From NCBI RefSeq assembly GCF_004664715.2, contig NC_051079.1:61000660-61064659 (forward strand): a stretch of DNA of 64,000 nt, in the 5' to 3' direction. Position numbers and translations under genes: made by a program. The notes below the pieces were generated by a model. The model was not told the origin of the DNA, did not search any database, and worked only from the letters and a program-made list of their open reading frames with translations. This document shows positions 1-10,995 of this stretch, piece after piece. The stretch comes from Peromyscus leucopus (Eukaryota > Chordata > Mammalia > Rodentia > Cricetidae). The first letter of the stretch is position 1. Each line of letters begins with the position of its first letter.

Positions 1-164
1 GATAACCATCAAAAATGCTTGGGTGAAACCTAGTCAACAGGATAGTGGCTCCATTTTAGAGGGTACTTAGCTATTCTTGCTAGTACTACTACTTCCCTGA
101 CCACCACGGATTCTTCAATAACAACTCTCTGATGGAGGCTCTTGAGTCTATCAGCCTAGGCTTC

Positions 165-520
165 CAAACAAAATACACAAGGTGGTCAGCTTAACAATAG
201 GAATGTGTTTCCTCCCAGTTCTGGAGGCAAGGAATTCAAGATTGTGATGCAGGTGCATTCATTTTCTAGGGGCCTCTCTCCCTGTCTATGGACAGTTACC
301 TTCTTGCCATGTATACACATGGCCTTTTCTTTGTGCATGTAGAGAGCAGTCTGTGGTATCTCATCCTCTCAGAAGAAGAGAAGTCCTATCAGATTAGGGT
401 TCTGCCCTGTTGATGTCACTGAACTCGAACTACTTTCCCCAAAGTTCCAGGTCTACATATGCACATTCTGAGGATTAAGATTTCAACCTATGAAGGGGGA
501 CAATTCAACCATGGCCATCA
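165..520 (-). mobile_element. Ancient mammalian LTR-like repeat, antisense
   Basis: The stretch contains CAGTTCTGGAGGC followed by a region resembling the 'ccatgtatacacatggcc' and 'gattaagatttcaacctatga' blocks of a very common old mammalian interspersed repeat read on the minus strand. It is diverged, with no clear ends or duplicated target site. The family is assigned from remembered consensus only; a MaLR-type LTR is my best guess. Confidence 0.5.
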
Positions 521-689
521 TCAATCACTTCATCAAGTTCCACTTATACTGAGAGCAAATTCAGCTCCCTAGATTGAAGTCAAAGGGGGATTCATCTTTC
601 AGAGGTCAAGTGCGTAAGCTTCCCCGGACACCCTTACCTGCATGAAGAATCAGATGCTCCATTTTCCATTTGGCCATAGAATTTATGTC

Positions 690-1015
690 ATGGTGTGGGC
701 TTCATTGTGTCCCACAAAAGTTCGTGTGGTCAACTCCTGACCCAAGGACATCAAAGTGCAAAGGGTTTTTTGGAAATGAGGTTTTGGTGAAGATAATCAA
801 GTTATAGCAAGACCATATGAGTGGGTCTTAGTCCAACACAGCTAGCATCCCCAGAGAAGGAAGTAACATGAACACAGATGTTTACAGGGGAAAATCAAGA
901 TGGTGGCCCTGGGAGAAGATAGTCATCTGTAAGCAAGATGACACCAGCCTGGCAATACCTTGATCTCAAATTTCAAGCTTCCAAAGCTATAAATGGGGAA
1001 TGCTCCACTGTTTAG
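690..1015 (+). mobile_element. Ancient mammalian LTR-like repeat, sense
   Basis: Read on the plus strand it follows a typical old LTR-like consensus: 'tgtcccacaaaagttc', 'ggtgaagataatcaagtta', 'agtgggtcttagtccaa', and 'caccttgatctcaaattt' near the 3' end. It faces the similar antisense copy just upstream, with a gap of about 170 bp. Strongly diverged, no TSD visible. Confidence 0.5.
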
Positions 1016-2671
1016 GCCATCTAAACCAGGTCACATACTTAATGCAACCTTAGAGAAACAGATCAATTCTATTAAGAAGTGTACTCTGTAATAATGGGCA
1101 CCTCTCCGTGTTAGACTGCCACGTAGACTATTCTAAGTGTCCCTGGCATCTGTTCATGAAGCAGGGCACAAAGCAAGGGATGGGCAGAGGGAAGGAGAAA
1201 TGATGGAGCTCTTCTTCATTCCTGGAATGTGTCATCTTTTAAGTCTGTCTTCTGAGTTCTTAAAGTTGCACTCAACTCTGGCTAAAAGGGAACTCTTAGA
1301 AATTTCTATCATCATGTTTCCTCTTACTTCTAGTGATGCTTTAGATAAGGTGAGCGGAGCTTGCCAAGGGCTTGCTCACAGAACTGTGGCAGAAAGTACA
1401 GAGGGCCAGACACAGCCTAGGTCTAGCACCAGTGTCCTTCAGAAACACAACACAACTTAATATTCCTGACAGCCACAGTAGAGACATTTAAGATGAAATT
1501 AATTTTAATAATGCACATTTTATTTTTAAGTTCCAATATATTAAAATCTTAGGTATTTTATACTGTTTAGCACACTGTCTTCAAAATCAAATGTATATAA
1601 ATTAGTTCTGACTGGCCTCAGTTTAACTGTTCACTAGTGACATGTCACTAGTGGTTACTGTATTGAACAGCACCAGTGTTGGAGGTTCATGATTTTGGAA
1701 TTAGAAGGACATACGTTTGTGTCTTGACCCATCAAGACACAGGGGTTGTTTAACCTTTTGCTTCCATTCTGCATCTCTCAAATACTGGCAATGCTACTAT
1801 CTCCCAAGACTAACACGAAGGTCCAATGAAATTTTCCAGGCCGAGTGTCTGGCACTTTGGCAGCATAATCACCAGGTGCCAAGCCCTGTGTCATGTGACT
1901 TACATGGTAAACACTCAGAAAATTATAACATATGTTTTTAACAACCAGAACTGAAGCAGTTTCTGCCAGGTAAATAACATCCTTCTAGGTCATTTTTTTT
2001 TCAAACTATAAAAGGAGAAAACGAATGAATCTCCCACTAAAAATAAAAATAACCTTCTGACCAATTTGCATGATGCCCCAGAATAGTCATGTCACTTTGG
2101 AACTGTTTGGCTTATAACACTAGACCACAACAATAAAGACAAAAGACAATGGCCTTCTCTCCTTTGCATGTCCTTTCTGATTATTGACTTCAGTACTCCC
2201 CTTGGCAGAGAAATTGTTCTGAGCACCCAAATTCTCAAGCTGCCCTGGGTCCTATGCTGTCTTTTATTTTTTTTAAGAGGGAGAAGATTCTCTAAATCCA
2301 TTCAGCCACTATTTCTGAATTATGAGTTCATAAAAAGAGATACACCTTTCTGTGAGATCTCATAATTCACCCTCATATAACACAGGCCATAAATGAGAGC
2401 GGATGGCTCCCTGTTAAAATATGTGCAATAGACATATCACTTTATCTACTATATACTTCCATTTTGGCATGCAATGAGCTCTCCTACACCTGCTGACAGT
2501 AAATTACATAACCTTAGCCATATCAGAACATTAAATAAAAAGGCACAAATCCTTGTCACAATATTTGATGTCTTATAACTGTTTTCAGTCCGGGATCTCA
2601 AAGCCCTTTACAAACACAAGTTGATTAGCTCAATATTTATATGTAATTCTAATACATTGTTAGAAACCATA
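1016..2671. other. Stretch without recognised gene or repeat
   Basis: Short open frames occur on both strands (the longest about 107 codons, 1137-1460), but none resembles a known protein or has a conserved-looking start context. AT-rich with short A/T runs. I see no interspersed repeat I can name. Confidence 0.5.
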
Positions 2672-3012
2672 TGTGATGCTTAATTCTGAGCATCAACTTG
2701 GTAAGTTCTAGAATTCCAAAGAAATGAGCCTCTGGGCATGTCTATGAGAGATTATCTAAACTAGGATAACTGAGCAGGGAATGCCCATCCTAAGTGTGGG
2801 CAGCAATCACAAACAATAAAGATTCAATGGGCTGAGATCATAGACAGCATGAAATGAAGCTGCTGGAGTAGCCTTTCCCTGCTTCCTGACGACAGATGTA
2901 ATAGGATGAGCTACTCATGCTTCTGCTATCATGGCCCTTGAATCACGGGCCAAAATCAGCCCTTCTCCCTTAGGAGTATTTTATCACATACATGGGAAAA
3001 GTAACTAATACG
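2672..3012 (+). mobile_element. Rodent LTR-like repeat (TGTGATG...CTAATACg ends)
   Basis: Starts TGTGATGCTTAATT with 'catcaacttggtaag', runs through 'cctctgggcatgtctatgag' and 'cctgctt' modules, and ends 'aaaagtaactaatacg'. This matches a common rodent repeat whose ends look like TG...CA LTR termini. A second copy of the same family lies at about 40135-40510. No clean TSD. Confidence 0.55.
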
Positions 3013-4077
3013 CTACAGCACAGATATCAGTCATTGGTCCTGTGCAGTCATTTCCTTCAAGATTCAAAGCATGGGACACAGTGACTTTCAACAGGAAATG
3101 ATCAGGTTTCTCTGGTGACACTTCATCTATAGATATTGATTGACACAAGTAGAGAAGAGAAAGCATCAGTGCTGGTCGCTTCTGGGTATGGACCAGGGCT
3201 GCTGGTGAACATTCTCCAGTGACCAGGATAGCACTCTTAATGAAGAATTATATGGTACAAAAGGCCAACAGAGCCCAATATCAAGAAACCCTAATCCAAA
3301 GAAAAATGTTCCTCCTCCAGGGAGAGTTGGGAATCTCTTTGTTTTCCACTTTGCTGAAGGTCTTTTTCCAGTGTATGAACAAGGTAAGGAAAAGTGAATT
3401 CCCACCTCAGTTCCCACTAAGAAGAAACCTAACCAGATCAAAGTGTCAATTCATTAACTATGAAGTAATAATTTAAAAAAAAAAAAACTGACATATACAG
3501 ATAGCAGGTCCCTGGATAAAACGATCCCATGATCAGCAAGTAAAGGAGGGGACACTTCTCTTTCTCCCACCTTTTACCAGCACCCAAAAAAAGAAAAAAA
3601 TAAATAAGTGACTCATCAGCTTCACCTGGGAAATAACTTTCACCCCACTTCCATGTGGCATCCCTGATAACAGTCAGGTATCTCAAAATGTGTGTCACTG
3701 CTGTGTGAAAATGAGTCACAGGAGTTGAGTGGGGCTGATGTGGGACAAGCCAAGCCGTTGCCAAAGTCCTGACCACCGGAAAGGCCTCTAGCTTACACAG
3801 TGGGGAGCGTTGATATGGATGTGGATTTTTGAGTGTATGTGTGAGTCTCTGATTTCTTCCTGTGCAATATATTTGCTCAACATCCTGCTAGAGGATGTGA
3901 AGGTTTCTTTCTCATGTATTTGCAAATCATTCTCCTCCCACACACTTTTCAACATTCCTCTCTGATTACATGGGGAAATGCATGATTTGCTTTGGAGGTA
4001 GACTGTAAAGAAAAAAGACAGTAGTAGCAGGAGACCTCAGCTATTTGGAAAATGAAAATCTTACTGAAATAAAAAAC
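3013..4077. other. Stretch without recognised gene or repeat
   Basis: Contains only an A-run near 3474-3487 and short chance open frames on both strands. No known family recognised. Confidence 0.45.
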
Positions 4078-4087
4078 AGAGTACATG

Positions 4088-4244
4088 TCAGGTTCAGTGG
4101 TACACAACTTTAATCCCAGGACTTGGGAGGCAGAGAAAGGTGGATCTCTGTGAATTTGAGGCTGGCATGATCTACAAAGTGAGTTCCAGGACAGCCAGGG
4201 CTGTTACACAGAGAAACTATGTCTGAAAAAAAAAAAAAAAAAAA
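4088..4244 (+). mobile_element. B1 SINE
   Basis: Diverged 7SL-derived B1 monomer with 'ctttaatcccaggacttgggaggcag', a B-box region near 'gaatttgaggc', and a 3' A-tail. It is bracketed by near-identical 10-bp copies, agagtacatg (4078-4087) and agaatacatg (4246-4255), the expected LINE-mediated target-site duplication. Divergence in the body and TSD suggests a moderately old insertion. Confidence 0.85.
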
Positions 4245-4639
4245 TAGAATACATGACTTCTTTAGCTACTCAAGAAATATCTATCTTAAACTTAATGTTG
4301 GCCAATGAATAGAAAGTACTTGGCAGAAAATAATGGATGGTTACTTTGAGCATGGGGGAATTACCCTATCAAATATACACACACAGAATTAGAAGGCCGG
4401 ATCCACATATGAGAAAGAGCATATGCTGTCTGTCTTTCTGATCCAAAGTTTTATCACTTAATTTATTTTCCAGTTCTAACCATTTTCCTGAACATTTTAT
4501 AATTTCATTTTTCCTTAGAGCTGAATAAAATTATACTGTATGAAAATAAATTTAAATGTTTACAATAGAACAATATACAGTTTTTATTCGTAAGGAATTA
4601 AATCAAGCTAAGTATAACTCAAAAACAATATGGAGCAGA

Positions 4640-4840
4640 AAAAAAGGAAAAAGTGAGTATATAAGACTTTATCTAAATTAAAAGCTTTGAGATCCAGTAA
4701 TTCCACTAACATGTATATATCCAAAAGATATGAAATCAGTTTGTCAGATATCTGTATGTTCATATTTTGTGCAGTGCAATTCACAAAATCCAAGATTAAA
4801 TCTAAATTTAGAATAAAATGTCCACCAATGAATGGAGATA
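4640..4840 (+). mobile_element. Ancient L1 ORF2 3'-end remnant
   Basis: 'ccagtaattccactaacatg' followed by 'tatatccaaaagatatgaaatcag' and 'aaaatgtccaccaatgaatgga' corresponds to the end of L1 ORF2 in old mammalian L1 families. Reading frame destroyed. Confidence 0.6.
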
Positions 4841-4882
4841 GACTAGATAGATAGATAGATAGGCAGACAGACAGACAGACAG
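4841..4882. repeat. Compound tetranucleotide microsatellite
   Basis: A run of GATA units changes into CAGA units (4841-4882) at the junction between an old L1 remnant and the next repeat. Likely length-polymorphic. Confidence 0.9.
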
Positions 4883-5000
4883 GGTGCTGGCTAGTTTCAT
4901 GTCAAATTGGCACAAGCTAGAAAGTCAATTGAGGAGGGACCCTCAGTGAAGAAAATGCCTCTCTAAGATCAAGCTGCAGGCAAGCCTGAAGGGCATTTTC
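4883..5000 (+). mobile_element. Fragment of rodent LTR-like repeat
   Basis: 'tgctggctagtttcatgtca', 'ggcacaagctagaa' and 'gcaagcctgaagggcatttt' are diagnostic blocks of a very common rodent interspersed repeat. Only the first ~115 bp is present. Confidence 0.6.
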
Positions 5001-5009
5001 AGAAAAATG

Positions 5010-5640
5010 AAAATCAGAAATATAATGGCATACCATTTCAAATGCACTATAATGGCTCTAATAAAAAGTCAGGTAGCGAATACTGGCGTGAATGTTGAAA
5101 AATTGAACCCCTGTACACTACACTGTTGGTAGGAATAGCAAATGGCAACTCCTTCTGATAAACAAAGCAGCCAAGAGACCTAGCAATCCCACTCCTATAT
5201 GTGTTCTAAAGAGTAGCAAAAACACACATTTATACAAAAATTTTAACTGTGTGACCCTAGGAACATTAATCACCACACCAAAACACAGGCACTATCATCT
5301 ATCAACTGATAGAGTGATAAACACAGTAAAGTGCCATCCAAACTAAAAAGGAATGAATTATTAATCTACGATACAAGATGAGTCCTAAAAACATTGGGAC
5401 AAGTGAAAACAATTACAAAAGACAACATAGCATATGATTCTCTCCATATGTAAAGCTCTAAATGGGAAAATTTGTATAGGCACAATGAATGGTTGCTCAG
5501 AGCAAGGGAAAAATGGAACAGGAATGCCAGTCAGAACAAGACGTCCTTAGAGAGTAATTATCTGTTCTAAGGTTGATTGCAAATATGTAAGAACCACTGA
5601 GTCAACTGAAAAATGTGTAATACATCTCAAAACAGAGAGA
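5010..5640 (+). mobile_element. Ancient L1 ORF2 3' end and 3' UTR
   Basis: Blocks such as 'cactgttggtaggaatag', 'gcaatcccactcctatatg', 'aaaaaggaatgaattatta' and 'caacatagcatatgattc' follow the order of the C-terminal part of L1 ORF2 and the start of its 3' UTR. Old and riddled with stops. Confidence 0.75.
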
Positions 5641-5984
5641 GAAAAAATTTAGCTAAATACAATGTGGTTAATTTCTGGATTGAATCCCAAAACAGAAAAG
5701 GAAGATTACTGGGAAAAATAGCAAAACATAAATAAAACCTGAAAATTACTTAGTAGTAATAGTAGTTGGCTTCTTGGTTTTGACAAATATGCACAATAAA
5801 GTAAGTTAGTAACAATTAAATGAAATCAGCTAAATGTTAAATCATTTCAAAATAAACATTTTAATGCTAAGTAAAAGAACATAGTGATAATTTCACCATA
5901 ATAATATTCAAGTGATGCTTATAAACACAGAGAATTTCTGACACATGTAAGCAATAGGGTATGAAAATATTCATGAGTACAAGT

Positions 5985-6162
5985 TCATCTTGCTTCTTTC
6001 TGCATTTCCTTGGGACTCCTGGGCTTCTCCTTTTTTCCCACACTCTCTTTTTGTCTGTAAGTCCTGCCTAACCTCTACCTGTCCGACTATTAGCCAGCCA
6101 GCTCTTTTATTACCTAATGAGTGTAATTCATATTTACAGTGTACATAGATTGTTCCACAGCA
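5985..6162 (-). mobile_element. Partial LTR related to the solo LTR at 23843-24197
   Basis: 'agtcctgcctaacctctacctg' (one base longer than needed to see the match), 'ctattagccagccagctctttta' and 'acagtgtacatagattgttcc' align in order with the LTR at 23843-24197 (there 'agtcccgcctaacctcttcc' and 'ctattggccattcagttctt'). An older, truncated copy in the same orientation. Confidence 0.65.
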
Positions 6163-6359
6163 AGGAAGAGCATGGAATTTGCCATAGTAGACCACTTAGC
6201 TGTGTGGTTAGTCCCCTCACCACTTAAACTTCTATTATCTTGGCCAGGACAGCAAACCTCGTTGCCTTTGGGCATTCATAGTGGCCAAATGGAGATGATC
6301 ATAGTGTCTCTCACACAGTGGAGTTCAAACAAGGTGATCCACATAGACTAGTAATATGC

Positions 6360-6535
6360 CTTCCTGAGGATATCTGGCAACATCTGGAGATACTTGGGGG
6401 TCACCCCACTTTGAAGAACAGGACTGTTTCTCAAATCTAGCAAGCAGAGGCTAAGGATGCTGCTGAACATTTTACAGCCCCCACAAGAAAGAATTACCCC
6501 CATTGTTCATCACTCTAGGGTTGAGAAGCCCTAAC
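6360..6535 (+). mobile_element. MER20-like hAT-Charlie DNA transposon fossil
   Basis: 'ctggcaacatctggagata', 'ggatgctgctgaacatttta', 'cagcccccacaag', 'aaagaattacccccat' and terminal 'gttgagaagccct' match the MER20 consensus as I remember it. Non-autonomous, about 175 bp, predating the rodent radiation. MER20 copies are known in the literature to contribute regulatory sequence in placental mammals; nothing here shows that this copy is active. Confidence 0.75.
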
Positions 6536-6539
6536 ATGA

Positions 6540-7290
6540 AACCTTTATATAACACCTGATGTTGAGACAGCACTGTGAGGTTGGCTGTAATGTTACTGTT
6601 ATCACTAAGGTCATAATGTAAGACCAGGAGAGACCAGACTACACCACACCTAGATTGATCTCCTGCCTTCTTAATAAGTATTTAAGAAGGCCCAACACAG
6701 TTTGTACAGCAACTGAATGGCTCGAGTGTTTTTAGAATAGACAAGATGTTGTTTCTCCTTTGCTTCTGGCTCTGAACAGCTAGCTTTTCTCTTCCTCTCT
6801 GCGGCCATTTCTTATTTCTACTATGTAGCTGTGTTAATTAACCTTGGAATGGTTTCAGGCACCCGTGATAGAAAAGGGTGTACACCTTCAAAGATAAAGC
6901 TATATCCTTATCAAGTCTCCCTGCACAGCCCAGGAAAACAGCCTTCACAAGAAGCCGCTTGGGGCAAACGCAGCAAATTATCCATTCTTAACCTTGGGCT
7001 CCTTTCAAAAGAAACATGTGGAAAGGAAAGAAAGGCAGAGACAAAACCAACAGAAGCCAGGTAAATTCTGTACCCACTTGCAGGGCCAGCACACAAGTCT
7101 GTCCTCTTTCACATCCTGTATGTAAACTGCTGAGCAGGTACACAGTAGGACTACCAAACACCACATTTAAATAATATGCAGGTCAGGGTTCAGAATCAAA
7201 TGACTCTATTATTTTTACAAAGAGAAGCCCTTCTATATAAAGCAACGAGTCTTCCAAACAAAGCTGCCTTTACAAACACCTTTATAAACC
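6540..7290. other. Stretch without recognised gene or repeat
   Basis: Two overlapping antiparallel short open frames (6831-7064 on plus, 6911-7096 on minus) have no recognisable similarity. No named repeat seen. Confidence 0.45.
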
Positions 7291-7299
7291 AAAAGATGA

Positions 7300-7435
7300 C
7301 AAGCCAGGTAGGGTGGCACATACCTACAATCCTATAGTGGTAATCCAGAACTCAGGTAGCTAAGACCAGAGACCCGAGTTCAAGGGCAGTCGGAGCTATA
7401 TACCCACATAGAGAAAGTTTTACATAATAAAAATG
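7300..7435 (+). mobile_element. Degenerate B1-type SINE
   Basis: 'agccaggtagggtggcacata', 'caatcctatag' and 'gacccgagttcaaggg' follow the order of a B1 or proto-B1 element, but with many substitutions and an A-rich end. No TSD identified. Confidence 0.5.
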
Positions 7436-7959
7436 AAAAGCTTCATAATCCCAAGAGAAAATTTCCATCTCTTGCTCCCTATCTTCTCTTGAAGACCACA
7501 ACAAAAGCCTGCCCATGGGGCTTGAGCCTATGAATTTTGATTAAGTAATTTTCCACTAAGTTAGAAACATTCATAAAATATGCATTTTTTAAAACAAGCT
7601 GCAGGATCACCTTCATGTCAGGAATCTTTGGATTCTGTGACACACATTGTCACTCTCTGTATGTCTCCCTTCTCATTTCTAGAGCTAGGAGCTGAGAAAG
7701 GATCCCCAAAGAAAGGCCAAGTCAACATGACTCTTATGGACCAGGAGAACAGAATTTCCAAAGAGCATGCACAGGGTAGAGAAACTCCACAATTCTACTC
7801 ATGAATGAGAAAACTAGAGAAGGCCAGAGTGGGGGATCTGAATGGAGCTGAGGCCAAGTCTCTGGTAGGAACTGTTTCTCTCCCACTACAAGCTTTCCTG
7901 TGCACTTTCCCACTCTCTGAAGTGAAGGCAAGCTGGTGACCCTGGGATGTTTATTAGGG

Positions 7960-8095
7960 TTCATCAAGGATGCTGAGAAAGGGAGAGTCAGTTTTCTTCA
8001 GCGATATGATTCCTGAAAGACTACCCAGATCCAGGACAGGAGATGGCCCTACACCCATGCACGTACTGGAAACACAAAGGGGACTCAGTAGGTTG
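7960..8095 (+). mobile_element. L1 3' UTR (left part), split by an LTR
   Basis: 'gagagtcagttttcttcag', 'gatggccctacacccatgc' and 'ggggactcagtagg' match a rodent (Lx-like) L1 3' UTR. The sequence resumes at 8456 after a MaLR-type LTR inserted between 'cagtaggttg' and 'cttttaaaaaggaca'. Confidence 0.75.
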
Positions 8096-8455
8096 TGTGG
8101 TGGTTTGAAAGAAAATAGCCCCGAAAGAGAGTGGCAATATTAAGAGGTGTGACCTTGTTGGAGGAAGTGTGTCACTGTGGAGGGGGGTGGGCTTTGAGGT
8201 CTCTTTTGCTCAAACTTTCCCTCATTGTTTCACATTTCCTGCTGCCTTATGATCAAGATGTAGCCAGCACCCTGGCATGCTCTCAGCTCCTGCTCCAACA
8301 CCATGTCTGCCCGCAGGTCACCATGCCCCCTGCCATGGTGATAATGAACTGAAGCTCTGAAACTGTAAATGAGCCACCTCAATTAAATGTTTTCCTTTAT
8401 AAGCGCTGCCGTGGCCATGGTGTCCCTTTACAGCAAGAGCAACCCAACTAAGACA
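8096..8455 (+). mobile_element. MaLR-type solo LTR nested in L1 3' UTR
   Basis: Begins TGTGGTGGTTTGAAAG and ends CAACTAAGACA, with the internal order typical of rodent MaLR-like LTRs: 'ggaggaagtgtgtcactgt', 'cagctcctgctccaacacc', 'ctctgaaactgtaa', 'aattaaatgttttcc' and 'ggtgtccctttacagca'. Flanks GGTTG and GCTTT would each be one change from an original GGTTT, compatible with a decayed 5-bp TSD. The 73-codon open frame inside is a chance ORF. Confidence 0.8.
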
Positions 8456-8590
8456 GCTTTTAAAAAGGACACATGAAATTGGGAGGAAGAGGTGGAGGGG
8501 TAGGGAAGGACTAGAAAGGAATGGAGATTTGATCCAAACACATTATATGCATGTATTAAATTCTCAAACAGTTAAAAAAAAAAAAAAAGA
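8456..8590 (+). mobile_element. L1 3' UTR (right part) and A-tail
   Basis: Continues the L1 3' UTR from 8095: 'aaaaaggacacatgaaattg', a GA-rich 'gggaggaagaggtggagg' block and a terminal A-run at 8574-8588. Rejoining the two parts across the LTR gives the normal order of the L1 3' end. Confidence 0.75.
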
Positions 8591-9357
8591 TTGCCATCAA
8601 ATCAAGTAGGTAAATCAATAGGTTTCTCCTTAATTCTGGAGTAAGATTAGAAAAGACTCTTGATGCTTGCATTCCTCCCTCTACTGACTCATGAATATTC
8701 TTAGATATATCTGATGTCCCCAGATCTCCTGTCTGCTGTCTCCTCTGATCTCTCCCTCCTGGCTTCCTTCTTCCATGAAGCCTCTGTAACTCCTACTACG
8801 TCAGTCAAGACCACCGAGCACTGCCTCTTTCCAATACTCAAGAAGTCATACTAACAGATTATACTGTAATTTCATGATGTTTGACTCGGCAGCTAGCATA
8901 TGATGACCAGTATTGTTCTCTGATTCGTCTTCCCACAAATCTCTAGGTCAAGGTTTGCTTCTTAAATTCTCTTCTTATTCCTTGGAGTACAATGCTACCT
9001 AAAACTCTTTAAGCATACTGAATAAATTGGATGAAACTGGTTATGCACAGGTCCCGTGACCTAGCTTTGTCCCTTATTATGCACTTAGATTGACACGTGT
9101 CGACATAAATGTGTGGGGATGCAGACACCTTTGAATGCCATTAACTGGCAGTCAGTTCTCTTCACAATCCCAGGAACTATCACAGTGCCATATAGAGAAC
9201 TCCCACCATGAAATCCCCTCTTGACAATGAGAAGATGATTGTTTTGTGAGTTAAAGGAGAGCAGATAGACACAAGGGAGGGACAGAGAGCATTCATACAA
9301 GATTTGCCCCTTTTGTGTCTTTCTTAAGCTCAACCTGCTGAGTATTTTCTTTGTTTA
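8591..9357. other. Stretch without recognised gene or repeat
   Basis: Nothing recognised; short open frames only (for example 9085-9333 on the minus strand), without similarity that I can name. Confidence 0.45.

Positions 9358-9396
<39 letters not shown>
9358..9396. repeat. (AAT)n microsatellite
   Basis: About twelve uninterrupted AAT units. Confidence 0.95.
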
Positions 9397-9397
<1 letters not shown>

Positions 9398-9490
9398 TAT
9401 GTCAATATACCCATTCCCAGAGCCTAGAAACAGGTCATAGTATATGCAAAGACAAGTTAAAATTGCAGGTGTAAATTAAGTTTGGTTTTC

Positions 9491-10477
9491 CTTTTTTTTT
9501 TACTTCTTTTTTATTTAGCTTTAACTTTTTTTTAGTGCTATTAAAGATACTTTTTCTATTCATTTTACATACCAACCATAGATCCCCTGTCCTCTCTCCT
9601 CCCAACTCCCCAGCCCTCCCCCCAACCCTCCCCTCATTCCCACCTCCTCCAAGGCAAAGTCTCCCATGGGGAGTCAGCAGAGCCTGGTACACTCAGTTGA
9701 GGCAGGTCCAAGCCCCTCCTCCCTGCACCAAGGCTGTGCAAAGTGTCCCACCATAGGCAGTAGGCTCCAAAAAGCCGGCTCATGTACTAGAGATGGGTCC
9801 CATTCCCACTGCCTGGGGGCCCCCTAAACAGTTCAAACTAAACAACTGTCTCACTTATCCAGAGGGTCTAGTCCAGTACCATGGGGGCTCCTCAGCTATT
9901 GGTCCATAGTTCATGTGTCTCCACTAGTTTGGCTAGTTGTCTATGTACATTTTCCAATCTTGGTCTCAATATCTCTTGCTCATAGAACCCCTCCTCACTC
10001 TCTTGTCGATTGGACTCCTGGAGCTCTGCCTGGGACCCGGCTGTGAATCTCTGCATCTGCTTCCATCAGTCACTGGATGAGAGCTCTATGATGGCAGTTA
10101 GGGTGTTTGGCCATCCGATCACCAGAGTAGGTCAGCTCAGGCACCCTCTTGACTATTGCCAGTAGTTTATGGTGAAATCATCTTTGTGGATTCCTGAAAG
10201 GACAAATATAATATGTACTCACTCATGAGTGGATACTAGATTTAAAGCAAAGGATAACCAGACTGCAACCCACAGCTCCAGGGAGGCTACTAGTAAGGAG
10301 GACCCTAGGAAAGATGCAAAGATCACCCAGTGATGGAGAAGTGGATGAGGTCTACATGAGCAAACTGGGGTTGAGGGGGTTAATGGAGGGCAAGGGACAG
10401 GGGATGGGAGCTTAGAGGAGTGGGAGGTTCAAGCTGGAACGAGAACAGAGTTGGAGAACAAGGAAAAGATACCAAGA
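9491..10477 (-). mobile_element. 5'-inverted (twin-primed) L1 insertion
   Basis: Bases 9491-10190 are an L1 3' UTR on the minus strand with its poly(A) read as a T-rich left end. Bases 10191-10477 are L1 sequence from just upstream in the element (ORF2 end: 'atgtactcactcatgagtgg', 'aaaggataaccagactgca') but on the plus strand. The whole unit is flanked by an exact 14-bp repeat, taagtttggttttc, at 9477-9490 and 10478-10491. This is the classic outcome of twin priming during target-primed reverse transcription. A small internal deletion between the two parts is expected and seems present. Confidence 0.9.
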
Positions 10478-10514
10478 TAAGTTTGGTTTTCAATGGACTT
10501 ACAATGAGCATGCC

Positions 10515-10590
10515 TTAGATGTAGGTTGGGGGTAGAGTGTTTGTCGTGCATGTGTTAGGCCCTGGCTCAATCTCTAGCACTAAGAAAACA
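10515..10590 (+). mobile_element. Old ID-like tRNA-derived SINE
   Basis: 'gttgggggtagagtgtttg' and 'ggccctggctcaatctctag' recall the A- and B-box regions of an ID element, heavily diverged. Confidence 0.45.
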
Positions 10591-10794
10591 ATGACAATAA
10601 TAATATAAAGTAAGGAGATTGCCCTAGCTATCCAGGATCTTTAAAATAAGACAGGCAGAAGAGGAGACAAGTCAGGAAGGGTTCTGAAGATGCTATGGGG
10701 TTGATACTGAAAATGCAGGAAGAGGCCACAAGCCAAAAAATTCATGCAGCCTTGAGAAGCCAGAAAGATCACCAAAGGTAGATTTTCCCCAGAG

Positions 10795-10995
10795 CACTGT
10801 CTCAACTTGTGGGTCATAACCCCTTTGGTGACCAAAGGACCCTTTCGCAGGAGTTGCCAAAGAGCATTGGAAAACACAGATATTTACAGTTGATAACAGT
10901 AGCAAAATTACAGTCATGAAGTAGCAATGAAAAATAATTTTATGGTTAGGGGTCACCACAATAAGAGGAACTGTATCAAATGGTCACAGCATTAG
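10795..10995 (+). mobile_element. URR1-like hAT transposon (non-autonomous)
   Basis: 'cactgtctcaacttgtgggtc', 'cataacccctttggtgacc', 'ggaaaacacagatatttaca', 'gtagcaaaattacagtcatg' and 'ggttaggggtcaccacaata' match the rodent URR1 consensus in order, ending at 'gtcacagcattagg'. It carries no transposase gene. It abuts the start of the LTR-like repeat downstream. Confidence 0.8.
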
